NCBI GenBank assembly: GCA_029261575.1 | Contig: JAJDBD010000073.1 | Location: forward strand, 1 to 50,602 | Length of the DNA: 50,602 nt | Direction of reading: 5' to 3' | From: Nitrospinaceae bacterium | GTDB lineage: Bacteria; Nitrospinota; Nitrospinia; Nitrospinales; JACRGP01 | Shown: one piece after another, positions 25,650-33,240 of the stretch | How the letters are laid out: each line of letters begins with the position of its first letter | How positions within the stretch are numbered: the stretch's first letter is position 1 | Program-made: the position numbers and the translations under genes | The notes under the pieces: generated by a model | The model's database searches: none | What the model saw: only the letters and a program-made list of their open reading frames with translations | What the model was told of the DNA's origin: nothing

Positions 25650-28168
25650 ACTCGCTTCTGCCCTGGTTCCTGGGGTATTTTTCGGGAATTGTTTTTTCCA
25701 TTTTCTCCGGCGAGTCGTTGTGGTTTTCGCTTCTGGTTTCGCTGAGCGCCCTGGGGCTTTCGGTCTATATCCTTTATGAAATATGCGGCCGTCGGTGGCA
25801 GGCGAACAAACTTTTAGTCTTGGCGGGATGTCTTGCGTTTGGATTACTCGCGCCCGGACAGCGCTCTCCCGAGCCTGGAGACGCCAACGTCCTCCACCAT
25901 CTTCAGGAAAGCCAGCGCGCGATTATTAAAGGCGTGGTTGCGGAACCGCCCAAGGGGTTAGACGGAAAAATTTCCCATCTGATTGATCTTTCTTCCATTC
26001 AATACGCCGGCGAGGCCAAACCGGTCACGGGCCGGGCGCGCATTAATTTTTACGGGTCGCTTTACAGTCTCAAAAGTCTCAAAATGGGCGACCGGGTTAG
26101 GATCAAACGAGTTCGCCTGAAACAGCCCCGCAACCTGAAAAATCCCGGCGGTTTCGACTATGCGCGCTACCTGCGGTTTTCAGGCATTCAGGCGACCGGG
26201 GGGATTTCCAAATCCGGCCAGATTGAAGTGTTGGGCCATGAGCCGCCGCCCTTTTACGCGACCTTTCTAGAACGTGTTCGGGCCGCCATGCTCCGGCAAA
26301 TCGACCGCAACCTGCAGGGCGAGACGGCGGCTCTGGTTAAAGCCCTGGCGCTGGGGGAAAGGCGTTTTCTTTCCGAAGAAACTTACGAAACGTTTAAGGC
26401 CTCTGGCCTGGCACACCTTTTGGCGGTTTCCGGTTTGCATCTGGGGGTTATCGCGGGAGCGGCGTTCTTTATCATTTACCCGATTATTTTTAAAATTTTA
26501 TGGCGCTGGCTTCCTCGCTATGCCCACGCCGGACATGCCAGAAAATGGACGGCGTTTCTTTGCCTGTTGTGCGTCCTGTTTTACGGCATGATCGTCGGTC
26601 TTAAAATATCCGCCCTGCGCGCGGGATTGATGGTTTTCTTTTATCTGGCGGCGATTCTTTTAAACCGCAACAACACGTTGTTCCAGGCGTTTCTGTTGGC
26701 GGCTTTTGCTATCCTGCTTTGTAATCCCCAGGCGGTTGTCTCGGCGGGATTCCAATTATCCTTCAGCGCTGTTTTGTTCATCCTTCTTGCGTTGAAGTTT
26801 GTCGATAGCATGAAAGTCGATCCGGTGGACCGGATGGGCGAGCGCAGTCGGTTCTATCGCTTTTTTTATGGAACCGCCGTAATTTCCCTGGCGGCTTATC
26901 TGGGGACGCTTCCTTTCCTGATTTTTCATTTTCACCAGATCAGCCTGATCGGCGTTTTGGCCAATCTGGTCGCCGTTCCCTTTACCTCAATCGTTCTACC
27001 GCCTCTGATGGCGGCGTTGGCCGTCGGATTGGTTTGGGAGGGTTTGGGAGATTTGCTTTTACTTGTTTTATCTGGTCCGCTGTCGCTTCTCCTTTTGTCC
27101 TGCAAAGTACTGGCTTCGTTTCCATACGCTTCCGCCTTTGTTCCCACCCCGCCCAAGGCTTGGTTGCCGGTTTACTATTTTTTGGTTTTGGGCGTTCCCT
27201 GGTTTATTTACGAAAATCACCGCCTCGCCATCGTCGGTTCCGACGCGAAACAAAAACTAAAACAAAATTATTTGGCGGCTGGATTGACACTGTCCTTGGT
27301 CATGGCAGTCGTATGGCTGGTCTGGCCGCGTTTTCCCGATTGGAAACCACGTCTTCTGACCGTAGCGGTTCTGGACGTGGGGCAAGGGGAGTCCATCTTC
27401 ATCGAATTTCCCGACCGGCAGACCCTGCTGGTCGACGGCGGCGGATTTTACAAAAACTCCCTGGACGTGGGCAAAGCGGTTCTGGCCCCCTTTCTCTGGG
27501 ACAGGGGAATCCGCAAGCTGGATTATATTCTGGCGACGCATTCCGATCAGGATCATATCTCGGGACTGGAATCACTGGTCCGATTTTTCCCCGTCGGCCA
27601 TTATCTGGATTTGGAAGGACGTTCGCGCGATCCCCGTATTTTCGAGATGGGAGAAGAAGCCCGACGGCGCGGCATACCTCAAGTTTTCGCTAAAGCCGGG
27701 GGCGCCCTGCAATTTGGCGAGGTCCATATCACGCCTCTGCATCCCAACCCCGATTTCATTAAACGCCGCTTTGGTAAACGAAAAAAATCAAAATACAAGA
27801 TCAGCAACAATCGCTCCGTGGTATTGAGGATCGATTATAAAAAGTTCAGTATGTTGTTGGCCGCCGACGTTGAGCGGGAGGCTGAGGAATATTTGTTGGA
27901 GCGGGGAGCGCCTCTGGACGTCGACGTCCTCAAGGCTCCGCATCATGGCAGTCGATATTCCAGCACGGCTGATTTTATAGCGGCGGCGAGTCCGGAGGCG
28001 GTGGTGTTTTCCAGCGGTTATTTAAACGGATTTGGGCATCCGCACCGGCGGGTTGTGGATGATTATCGCCGGGCTGGAGCGCAAATCTGGCGCACGGACC
28101 GGGACGGAGCCGTATTCATCGAGACCGACGGGGAGAGTTTTAAAATCCGCGGCCACGGGCATTTATGA
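25646..28168 (+). CDS. comEC: ComEC/Rec2 family DNA internalization protein
   Basis: 840 residues, the channel expected to bring single-stranded DNA through the inner membrane in natural transformation. Two N-terminal helices and an OB/DUF4131 region (about 1-220) precede the Competence membrane domain (about 230-510, with SGLAHLLAVSGLHLG). A C-terminal metallo-beta-lactamase-like domain follows (about 565-835, VLDVGQGESIFIEF, THSDQDHISGL, LKAPHHGS). The metal-binding HxDxDH is intact, so the nuclease-like domain may be active. It is translationally coupled to rnr. The prepilin peptidase at 45562 is a possible functional partner. Confidence 0.93.
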   Translation: MNSLLPWFLGYFSGIVFSIFSGESLWFSLLVSLSALGLSVYILYEICGRRWQANKLLVLAGCLAFGLLAPGQRSPEPGDANVLHHLQESQRAIIKGVVAEPPKGLDGKISHLIDLSSIQYAGEAKPVTGRARINFYGSLYSLKSLKMGDRVRIKRVRLKQPRNLKNPGGFDYARYLRFSGIQATGGISKSGQIEVLGHEPPPFYATFLERVRAAMLRQIDRNLQGETAALVKALALGERRFLSEETYETFKASGLAHLLAVSGLHLGVIAGAAFFIIYPIIFKILWRWLPRYAHAGHARKWTAFLCLLCVLFYGMIVGLKISALRAGLMVFFYLAAILLNRNNTLFQAFLLAAFAILLCNPQAVVSAGFQLSFSAVLFILLALKFVDSMKVDPVDRMGERSRFYRFFYGTAVISLAAYLGTLPFLIFHFHQISLIGVLANLVAVPFTSIVLPPLMAALAVGLVWEGLGDLLLLVLSGPLSLLLLSCKVLASFPYASAFVPTPPKAWLPVYYFLVLGVPWFIYENHRLAIVGSDAKQKLKQNYLAAGLTLSLVMAVVWLVWPRFPDWKPRLLTVAVLDVGQGESIFIEFPDRQTLLVDGGGFYKNSLDVGKAVLAPFLWDRGIRKLDYILATHSDQDHISGLESLVRFFPVGHYLDLEGRSRDPRIFEMGEEARRRGIPQVFAKAGGALQFGEVHITPLHPNPDFIKRRFGKRKKSKYKISNNRSVVLRIDYKKFSMLLAADVEREAEEYLLERGAPLDVDVLKAPHHGSRYSSTADFIAAASPEAVVFSSGYLNGFGHPHRRVVDDYRRAGAQIWRTDRDGAVFIETDGESFKIRGHGHL

Positions 28169-28195
28169 CGCGCTTGTTTTCGGAGTCAATTAAGT

Positions 28196-28224
28196 TTGCA
28201 CCTCGCAATCCGGGTGTATATATT
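28196..28224 (+). promoter_or_regulatory. strong sigma-70-type promoter with structured leader
   Basis: TTGCAC (28196-28201), 17 bases, TATATT (28219-28224). The predicted leader starts near 28231 and contains a hairpin CGCTTC-GATG-GAAGCG (28233-28248). Downstream, CTCC pairs with the GGAGG ribosome site of the next gene. Confidence 0.6.
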
Positions 28225-28288
28225 GAACGTATGCGCTTCGATGGAAGCGTGGGGAGAGGAGAGTGCAAACCATTCTCCGGAGGTTACC

Positions 28289-28669
28289 ATGAGGACCTTA
28301 AAAGTAGCGTTGTTAAGCGTTGTCTTGATCTTTGCCATACCGTCCCTGGCCCTTGCCGGGGGTATCAAGTTTTTTATCGGGCCGGGAATTATTCACTTCG
28401 GCTTTCCGCCGCCGCCGCATGTGCATTTTCACCCGCCGCCACCCCCGCCGCATGCGCATTATTATCCTCCGGCTCCGCCACCCTATGCCTGGCACGGACC
28501 GGGTTATTACGGCGGACCGCCGCCCCCGCATTATTATGGGGGCCACCGGGGAGGCCGTCGTCATCACCAGGGCCACCCAGCCAATCATCGTTACGGTAAC
28601 GGCCATCATGATGGACACGACGGCCGTTCGCATGGGAATCGATCCCACAATGGGAGGCATTTCCGCTGA
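28289..28669 (+). CDS. secreted His/Pro/Gly-rich small protein
   Basis: 126 residues. A clear signal peptide (VALLSVVLIFAIPSLALAGG) is followed by a low-complexity body. First come Pro-rich tracts with interspersed His and Tyr (PPPPHVHFHPPPPPPHAHYY), then Gly/His/Arg-rich sequence (GGHRGGRRHHQGHPANHRYG). The His density suggests metal binding in the periplasm or outside the cell, but no family is recognised. CCGGAGG precedes the ATG. It has its own promoter and terminator, so it is a single-gene unit. Confidence 0.82.
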   Translation: MRTLKVALLSVVLIFAIPSLALAGGIKFFIGPGIIHFGFPPPPHVHFHPPPPPPHAHYYPPAPPPYAWHGPGYYGGPPPPHYYGGHRGGRRHHQGHPANHRYGNGHHDGHDGRSHGNRSHNGRHFR

Positions 28670-28683
28670 AACCAAAAGAATAT

Positions 28684-28734
28684 AAGCCGGAGTTGAATCG
28701 AGCTAAATCCGCGATTCAGCCTCCGGCTTTTTTG
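28684..28734 (+). terminator. rho-independent terminator
   Basis: AAGCCGGAG with TTGAATCG pairs to CGATTCA and CTCCGGCTT, followed by a T-run. It sits just after the His-rich gene and faces the convergent HigA gene, which ends at 28747. Confidence 0.88.
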
Positions 28735-28746
28735 GTTCTGGCGTTT

Positions 28747-29136
28747 CTATCCGGCGTATGCTTTTTTAAAATCCTGTTCCCTTAATAAAATTTCAGGAGG
28801 GATATTTAATTCTGTGGCGAGGGAACGGATCATGGATAGAGTTAATGGTCGTTTGCGCGACAGCACTTCGGAAACTTTACTTTTACTACCAATGATGGAA
28901 ATCAAATCTTTTTGCTTTAAACCCTCTTCTTCCATGCGAAATTTAATCGCCTCCACGGCGTCGGGAACGTCAAAGGGGAAGCGCTCTTTTTCGTAAATTT
29001 CGGCCAAGGTCGAAAGAAGCTCCAGTTTTTTACCTTCGGGGGTCGAAGGTTTGGGATCAAATTCCATCAACCTTTCAATCTCCTTCAAAGTTTTTTCATA
29101 TTGTTTTTCGCTTTTGATTACAGTTGGTTCCATCAT
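28747..29136 (-). CDS. higA: HigA-type antitoxin (XRE HTH)
   Basis: 129 residues from the first of two adjacent ATG codons (29136), with GGGAGG upstream. The N-terminal half is helical and acidic; the HTH is at about 72-118 (LKQKDLISIIGSKSKVSEVL, then SRKRPLTLSMIRSLA). It should neutralise the HigB toxin and repress the operon through its DNA-binding domain. The start overlaps the toxin stop by four bases. The toxin-first order is that of HigBA systems. Confidence 0.9.
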   Translation of the reverse strand: MMEPTVIKSEKQYEKTLKEIERLMEFDPKPSTPEGKKLELLSTLAEIYEKERFPFDVPDAVEAIKFRMEEEGLKQKDLISIIGSKSKVSEVLSRKRPLTLSMIRSLATELNIPPEILLREQDFKKAYAG

Positions 29137-29426
29137 CTGCCTCCCGCCATGCGTCTGGTATATTGGGCATGAGTCCCTATCCATCTTACAAGGACAATTT
29201 GGGTCTCATAGGCCACCTTGGTTTCCAATCGATAGTGATTGCCCTTTACGTTGAAGATAACGATGTGATCGGCTAAAAGACTTACCGTTGGATATCGGAA
29301 TTTTATGTCCGCAGGGCGTTTCCATCGGATGTGTTCGACGTCAACGAGCCAGTTTTCAAGCCACGATCGGCAATCCGCATGTTTATGACTGAAGGCGCTT
29401 AATTTGTTCCGGCCTATGATTTTCAT
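29133..29426 (-). CDS. higB: HigB-type toxin (RelE-superfamily mRNA interferase)
   Basis: 97 residues matching the HigB family: MKIIGRNKLSAFSHKH at the start, WKRPADIKFRYPTVSLLADH in the middle and NHYRLETKVAYETQIVLVRW with WIGTHAQY at the end. The expected activity is ribosome-dependent mRNA cleavage. It is intact and paired with an intact antitoxin, so the module is probably functional. Confidence 0.92.
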   Translation of the reverse strand: MKIIGRNKLSAFSHKHADCRSWLENWLVDVEHIRWKRPADIKFRYPTVSLLADHIVIFNVKGNHYRLETKVAYETQIVLVRWIGTHAQYTRRMAGGR

Positions 29427-29461
29427 AAATCCATAAATTAATAACTCTCAAGTCCAGTAAA

Positions 29462-29490
29462 ACTATAGCAGGTTCCCATTTCGGGAACAA
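29462..29490 (-). promoter_or_regulatory. higBA promoter
   Basis: On the minus strand TATAGT (29462-29467) is the -10 and TTGTTC (29485-29490) a weak -35 with 17-base spacing. The spacer is largely occupied by the palindrome at 29472-29488, so binding there would shut the promoter. Confidence 0.5.
29472..29488. promoter_or_regulatory. HigA operator 1 (candidate)
   Basis: A perfect 17-base inverted repeat, GTTCCC-ATTTC-GGGAAC, lying between the -35 and -10 of the higBA promoter. Its position and symmetry are those expected for autoregulation by the antitoxin. Confidence 0.6.
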
Positions 29491-29496
29491 CAAAAA

Positions 29497-29513
29497 GTTC
29501 TTAATTTGGGAAC
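29497..29513. promoter_or_regulatory. HigA operator 2 (candidate)
   Basis: GTTCTTAATTTGGGAAC, a second 17-base site related to operator 1, with its centre 25 bases away. Flanking A and T runs extend it into a longer stem (AAAAAGTTC/GGAACTTTTTT), which could also act as a terminator. Confidence 0.5.
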
Positions 29514-29539
29514 TTTTTTGTCGCCTCTATTCAAAGCCC

Positions 29540-29568
29540 TTGCGGGGAGGGGCGAAATTTGTTATATA
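29540..29568 (+). promoter_or_regulatory. promoter for the Lys-rich gene and gatCA
   Basis: TTGCGG (29540-29545), 17 bases, TATATA (29563-29568). The predicted start near 29575 leaves a leader of about 40 bases ending with AGGAA before the ATG at 29615. Confidence 0.5.
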
Positions 29569-29614
29569 AACGGATTCAACTGATCTATATCACCCACGTT
29601 TTTCAGGAAACTCA

Positions 29615-29833
29615 ATGGCCACCAAAGAACAAATCGCGAAACACATCGACAAATCGAAAGAAAAACTGGCGGAAGCGAAAAAAAACGCCGGGGAGAACAA
29701 GTATGATCTTGCGGTCCGCAAGCAAAAGAAAAAAACGAAGCGCCTGACGCGCAAGGTTGCAAAAATTTCCAACGACGAAAAGAACGCGGTCATTCGCAAA
29801 ACGAAGAAAAAGGACCGCAAGGCTAAAGACTGA
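29615..29833 (+). CDS. small Lys-rich basic protein
   Basis: 72 residues, about a third of them Lys or Arg, with helix-forming composition (KSKEKLAEAKKNAGENKYDL, KKKTKRLTRKVAKI). The net charge is strongly positive, suggesting RNA or DNA binding, but no known family was recognised. A ribosome site (AGGAA) and a good promoter support expression. It precedes gatC by 41 bases and may share its transcript. Confidence 0.65.
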   Translation: MATKEQIAKHIDKSKEKLAEAKKNAGENKYDLAVRKQKKKTKRLTRKVAKISNDEKNAVIRKTKKKDRKAKD

Positions 29834-29874
29834 CGCCGCCCGGTCCGGTTATTTTATTTCCATCCCCAGACCTC

Positions 29875-30159
29875 ATGTCCTCCGAACTCAATATTGACCG
29901 CATCGCCCGGTTGGCCCGACTGAAGCTCACCGACGATGAGAAGCAAAAACTCGCCCCGCAGTTGGCCAAAATTGTCGACTATATCGACTTGCTGGGAGAG
30001 CTGGATACCTCCGACGTCGAACCCACCGCTCATATTCTGCCGGTTCAAAACGTTTTCCGGGAAGACGATCCCGTGAAAAATTTTCCGGAGGCCGACTATT
30101 TGTCGCTGGCTCCCAAACCGGACAAGGGACATTACGAGGTTCCAAAAATCATTGGCTGA
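29875..30159 (+). CDS. gatC: aspartyl/glutamyl-tRNA amidotransferase subunit C
   Basis: 94 residues with the family signature: [20 protein letters not shown] at the N-terminus, [20 protein letters not shown] in the middle, and the C-terminal [10 protein letters not shown]. GatC holds GatA and GatB together in the enzyme that converts Glu-tRNA(Gln) or Asp-tRNA(Asn) to the amidated forms. It overlaps gatA by eight bases. gatB is not in the window. Confidence 0.93.
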   Translation: MSSELNIDRIARLARLKLTDDEKQKLAPQLAKIVDYIDLLGELDTSDVEPTAHILPVQNVFREDDPVKNFPEADYLSLAPKPDKGHYEVPKIIG

Positions 30160-31615
30160 TCCCACAAACGCCCCGACCCTCCTTCAGGCCAGGGAAGATT
30201 TAAAAAATAAAAAATACTCCGCGCTGGAGTTGACCGAATCCTGTTTGCGTCGCATGGACGCAGTGGAGGATCGCGTTCAGGCCTACCTGCACATTAGCCG
30301 GGAACAGGCGATTGAACAGGCGAAGGCGGCGGACGAAAGAATCGCACGGGGAGACGACGCTCCGCTTCTCGGCGTCCCCCTGGCGATCAAGGATAATATT
30401 TGCACACAAGGCCTTCCATCCACCTGCGCGTCGAAAATTCTGGGCCAATTCAAGTCCCCCTACAATGCCACCAGCGTCGACCGAGCGCTTAAAGCGGGCG
30501 CGGTGATTCTGGGAAAAACCAATCTGGATGAATTCGCCATGGGGTCCACGACGGAGAATTCCGGAATTCATCCGACGCGCAATCCCTGGGATTTGGAGCG
30601 CGTCCCCGGCGGGTCCAGCGGCGGTTCTGCGGCGGCGGTGGCGGCGAAAGAGTGCGTCGCGGCTTTGGGAAGCGATACCGGGGGGTCCATCCGGCAACCG
30701 GCCAGCTTTTGCGGGGTCACCGGACTCAAACCCACCTACGGACGGGTCTCCCGTTTCGGGTTGGTCGCCTTTGCTTCGTCTCTCGACCAGATTGGCCCGA
30801 TGACGCAAACGGTCGACGACGCGGCGGTATTGATGAACGTTATCGGCGGCAAGGATCCGCTCGACTCCACTTCCGCCGACGTCCCCATGCCCGATTTTAC
30901 CCAGGCGCTGAATCGAAACGTTAAAGGCATGAAGGTAGGGATTCCCAGGGAATATTTTACCGAGGGGATCGACCCTGAAGTCGAAACCGCAGTCCAAAAC
31001 GCTATAAAAACGCTACAGTCTTTGGGAATGGAGACGGTGGAGGTTTCGTTGCCGCACACGAAATACGCGGTGGCGACTTATTACATCCTGGCCTGCGCCG
31101 AGGCCAGCGCAAATCTATCACGCTACGACGGGGTGAAGTATGGCCACCGCACCGAGCATGCGGGAAACCTTATGGAGATGTATGAAAATTCCCGCGAGGA
31201 AGGTTTTGGCGAGGAAGTAAAACGCCGGATCATCCTGGGGACATTTGTTTTGAGTTCGGGATATTACGACGCGTATTACTTGAAAGGACAAAAGGCGCGC
31301 ACCCTGATCAAGCGCGATTTTGAAGAAGCGTTCAAACAATGCGACGTTCTTGCCGGACCCAACTGCCCCTTGCCCGCGTTTAAATTGAACGAAAAGCTGG
31401 ACGACCCGATGCAGATGTACCTGGCAGATATTTATACGATATCGATGAACCTGGCGGGTATCCCGGCCATGTCCGTCCCCTGCGGCCAGACTCAGGGGAA
31501 ATTGCCCGTGGGCTTACAATTAATGGCTCCGCATTTTCAGGAGGAGACTCTCTTCACCGTCGGGAAACAATTTCAACTCGCCACGGATTTCCACAAGCAG
31601 TTTCCCACCCTCTAA
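30152..31615 (+). CDS. gatA: aspartyl/glutamyl-tRNA amidotransferase subunit A
   Basis: A 487-residue amidase that frees ammonia from glutamine for tRNA-dependent amidation. The Ser-cisSer-Lys triad is K80 (AIKDNI), S155 (PGGSSGGS) and S179 ([11 protein letters not shown]). The glutamine-site region [20 protein letters not shown] is present. The start is TTG at 30152 inside the end of gatC; no suitable ATG lies before the conserved N-terminus. Its stop is immediately followed by a palindromic repeat. Confidence 0.95.
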   Translation: MADPTNAPTLLQAREDLKNKKYSALELTESCLRRMDAVEDRVQAYLHISREQAIEQAKAADERIARGDDAPLLGVPLAIKDNICTQGLPSTCASKILGQFKSPYNATSVDRALKAGAVILGKTNLDEFAMGSTTENSGIHPTRNPWDLERVPGGSSGGSAAAVAAKECVAALGSDTGGSIRQPASFCGVTGLKPTYGRVSRFGLVAFASSLDQIGPMTQTVDDAAVLMNVIGGKDPLDSTSADVPMPDFTQALNRNVKGMKVGIPREYFTEGIDPEVETAVQNAIKTLQSLGMETVEVSLPHTKYAVATYYILACAEASANLSRYDGVKYGHRTEHAGNLMEMYENSREEGFGEEVKRRIILGTFVLSSGYYDAYYLKGQKARTLIKRDFEEAFKQCDVLAGPNCPLPAFKLNEKLDDPMQMYLADIYTISMNLAGIPAMSVPCGQTQGKLPVGLQLMAPHFQEETLFTVGKQFQLATDFHKQFPTL

Positions 31616-31730
31616 CCAGGCGCTTGCCCGGCGAAGGCGCCGGGGCCAGTAGGCGCCGCTTATACGGTGAATGTCACAAGCCGCGTTGGGTTTGCAAATC
31701 AAACTCTGCCTCCAGGCGCTTGCCCGGCGA
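31616..31730. repeat. palindrome-flanked dispersed repeat, copy 2
   Basis: A 19-base direct repeat (CCAGGCGCTTGCCCGGCGA) occurs exactly at 31616-31634 and 31712-31730. Between them, 31654-31713 match the repeat at 23321-23380 in the same orientation. The first direct repeat starts at the base after the gatA stop codon. Confidence 0.75.
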
Positions 31731-31731
31731 C

Positions 31732-31833
31732 TTATTTCCCGCCGTTGTCGTCTTCTTTTTCCACCAGAAAATAAAGCGCGACCAGGCTGGCGACGGCGAT
31801 GAATAATTTAAGATAAATTTCGTTATAGTCCAT
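31732..31833 (-). CDS. 33-residue single-pass membrane microprotein (candidate)
   Basis: The frame reads MDYNEIYLKLFIAVASLVAL, then YFLVEKEDDNGGK: a short polar start, one hydrophobic helix (about 7-24) and an acidic tail. This layout is common in small inner-membrane proteins. No clear ribosome site is visible and no family is recognised, so it is a candidate only. It lies between the gatA-side repeat and the divergent coiled-coil/zapA operon. Confidence 0.4.
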   Translation of the reverse strand: MDYNEIYLKLFIAVASLVALYFLVEKEDDNGGK

Positions 31834-31961
31834 GGATGGAATTATTTACCGATTCAGGAAAAAAAGCAATGCAGAGGACCGATTTTAGCGGGCCAATTTA
31901 TCTGATAAAAAAAGCGGGCTTGTGCGTTGACAGTCCGGCGGCCCGGCGCTAGGATTCCAGA

Positions 31962-32240
31962 ATGATTCGCAAGAAACTGGCAGATTTGGAAGGTTTGGTT
32001 GCCGCGTTGGTGGAAAAAAACAAACGCGCGGAAGAGCTCAACCTTCAATTGGAAAAAGAGCTTGGCGAGCTTAAAGCTCAAATGGAATCGGCGTTCGCAG
32101 AGCAGGAGTCGGGACGGCGAAATTTGGACGAACTGGTTCTCCTGGAAAACGCCAATAAAAAATTAAAAGACGACAGGGTTTTCGTCCGCCAAAAAATTAA
32201 AAACATTCTCGATTCCGTCGAGAAACTGAAATGGATTTGA
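31962..32240 (+). CDS. small coiled-coil protein upstream of zapA (ZapB-like candidate)
   Basis: 92 residues, almost entirely a charged coiled coil (LEGLVAALVEKNKRAEELNL, LENANKKLKDDRVFVRQKIK). The C-terminal RVFVRQKIKNILDSVEKL resembles short coiled-coil proteins found next to zapA in several diderm lineages. It ends seven bases before the zapA ATG. A role with ZapA at the division ring is inferred from position and coiled-coil form only. Confidence 0.7.
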   Translation: MIRKKLADLEGLVAALVEKNKRAEELNLQLEKELGELKAQMESAFAEQESGRRNLDELVLLENANKKLKDDRVFVRQKIKNILDSVEKLKWI

Positions 32241-32247
32241 CCCCGCC

Positions 32248-32553
32248 ATGATCCCGAAGCAACAGATCAAAATATACGGCAAATCGTATAATATAAAGAA
32301 CCTGTCTTCGGAGATCGATCCCGAAGAGTTGGCCGCCTATGTGGATGGGCGAATGAAAGAACTGGAATCAGGATCCTCCAAATCGTCTACTTTGGATTTG
32401 GCGATACTCACGGCTCTGAACATTGCCCGGGAATTGCTGGAATTGCGCCGGGAAAACGCGGACCTTGAGAAGACAATGGACGAAAAAACTTCCGCCATGA
32501 TTGAGGCATTGAGCCAGGCTTTGGAAGGGGAGTCCCAAACCGGACCGTCTTAA
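32248..32553 (+). CDS. zapA: cell division protein ZapA
   Basis: 101 residues. The N-terminal ZapA globular domain (KQQIKIYGKSYNIKNLSSEI, DPEELAAYVDGRMKEL) is followed by a long C-terminal coiled coil (TALNIARELLELRRENADLE). It promotes FtsZ filament bundling at the division site. The gene lies before a 6S RNA and 5-formyl-THF cyclo-ligase, the same arrangement as in gammaproteobacteria. Confidence 0.88.
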   Translation: MIPKQQIKIYGKSYNIKNLSSEIDPEELAAYVDGRMKELESGSSKSSTLDLAILTALNIARELLELRRENADLEKTMDEKTSAMIEALSQALEGESQTGPS

Positions 32554-32615
32554 TATCCTTGAGCCGTTTCGGCCTTTGTGTTAGATTGCAGATAAAGCTG
32601 GGATGCGATTTATTA

Positions 32616-32796
32616 GCTTCCCTGTAGCGTTCGTTTAAGAAAACGTTTTTGAGCCAACTCATAACCAACGGGATTGAAAGTCAGGCCGGGGTGTGCAAGC
32701 CTTTCCTCGGAAAGGAAGCCTAAACTGGCCGTGGAGATCCCACCTGTCCTTGACAGGTTCAAAAAAGTTTTCTTTCATCGGCGCCAACGGGGAGGC
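32616..32796 (+). ncRNA. ssrS: 6S RNA (ssrS)
   Basis: A 181-base RNA expected to mimic an open promoter and bind the housekeeping RNA polymerase. The closing stem pairs 32616-32629 with 32782-32796 (about 13 pairs, one bulge). GGGAT (32670-32674) pairs with ATCCC (32737-32741), and GGCC with GGCC further in. The apical hairpin is CCTTTCC/GGAAAGG. The 3' side of the central bubble holds the small hairpin CCTGTC-CTT-GACAGG (32743-32757). The bases around GTGTGCAAGCC and AAGCCTAAACTG resemble the E. coli RNA. Position between zapA and the cyclo-ligase gene is the classic 6S locus. A possible promoter is TTGCAG/TTTATT at 32586-32614. Confidence 0.85.
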
Positions 32797-33240
32797 TTTC
32801 TGAAATTGCCCGAAAATCGGGCTGATATAGCAGGCAGGCTGACAGGGAATGACGATTTTGTTTTTAGGGGAAATTGTGGCGACGCTTTGGCGATGGATGG
32901 AGACCGTCCTCGTTCGGGAAAGCGCCGGGAATCTCAACAGTCGTGGGTTAATGAACCGTCAACGAAAAGATGTTTTGAATTTCGTTTTTATGAATAAACC
33001 TCAAGTTTGTTATTCCAACCCATCTGGCCGAGGAAGGCGAGAGCGTTTTGGCTTTCTCTCGTTACAACATTCCCCGGCGCCCGACCTCTCATACCCTCCT
33101 TTAACGTCAAACGGTTTTAATTAAGATCCGGCGATTTTTCCGTTTCGGATAAGGCGTTAACTCCTTCGTCTCGGCCTGTTTAGCAAGGCTATTTTTAAGT
33201 AAAGCGTCCTGAGAATTTGGCGAAGGGTTTGTTTTAACCT
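32797..33240. other. 444-base gap without a recognised gene
   Basis: No convincing coding sequence on either strand. A hairpin GCCCG-AAAAT-CGGGC (about 32808-32822) directly after the 6S RNA lacks a T-run. A second inverted pair, CGAGAG/CTCTCG, lies near 33040-33065. The remainder shows no structure I can name. It should contain the 6S processing or termination site and the promoter for the cyclo-ligase. Confidence 0.5.

Noticed and set aside
32674-33124. Frames across the 6S RNA and following gap
   Set aside because: They overlap the 6S RNA structure or lack ribosome sites and domain signals.
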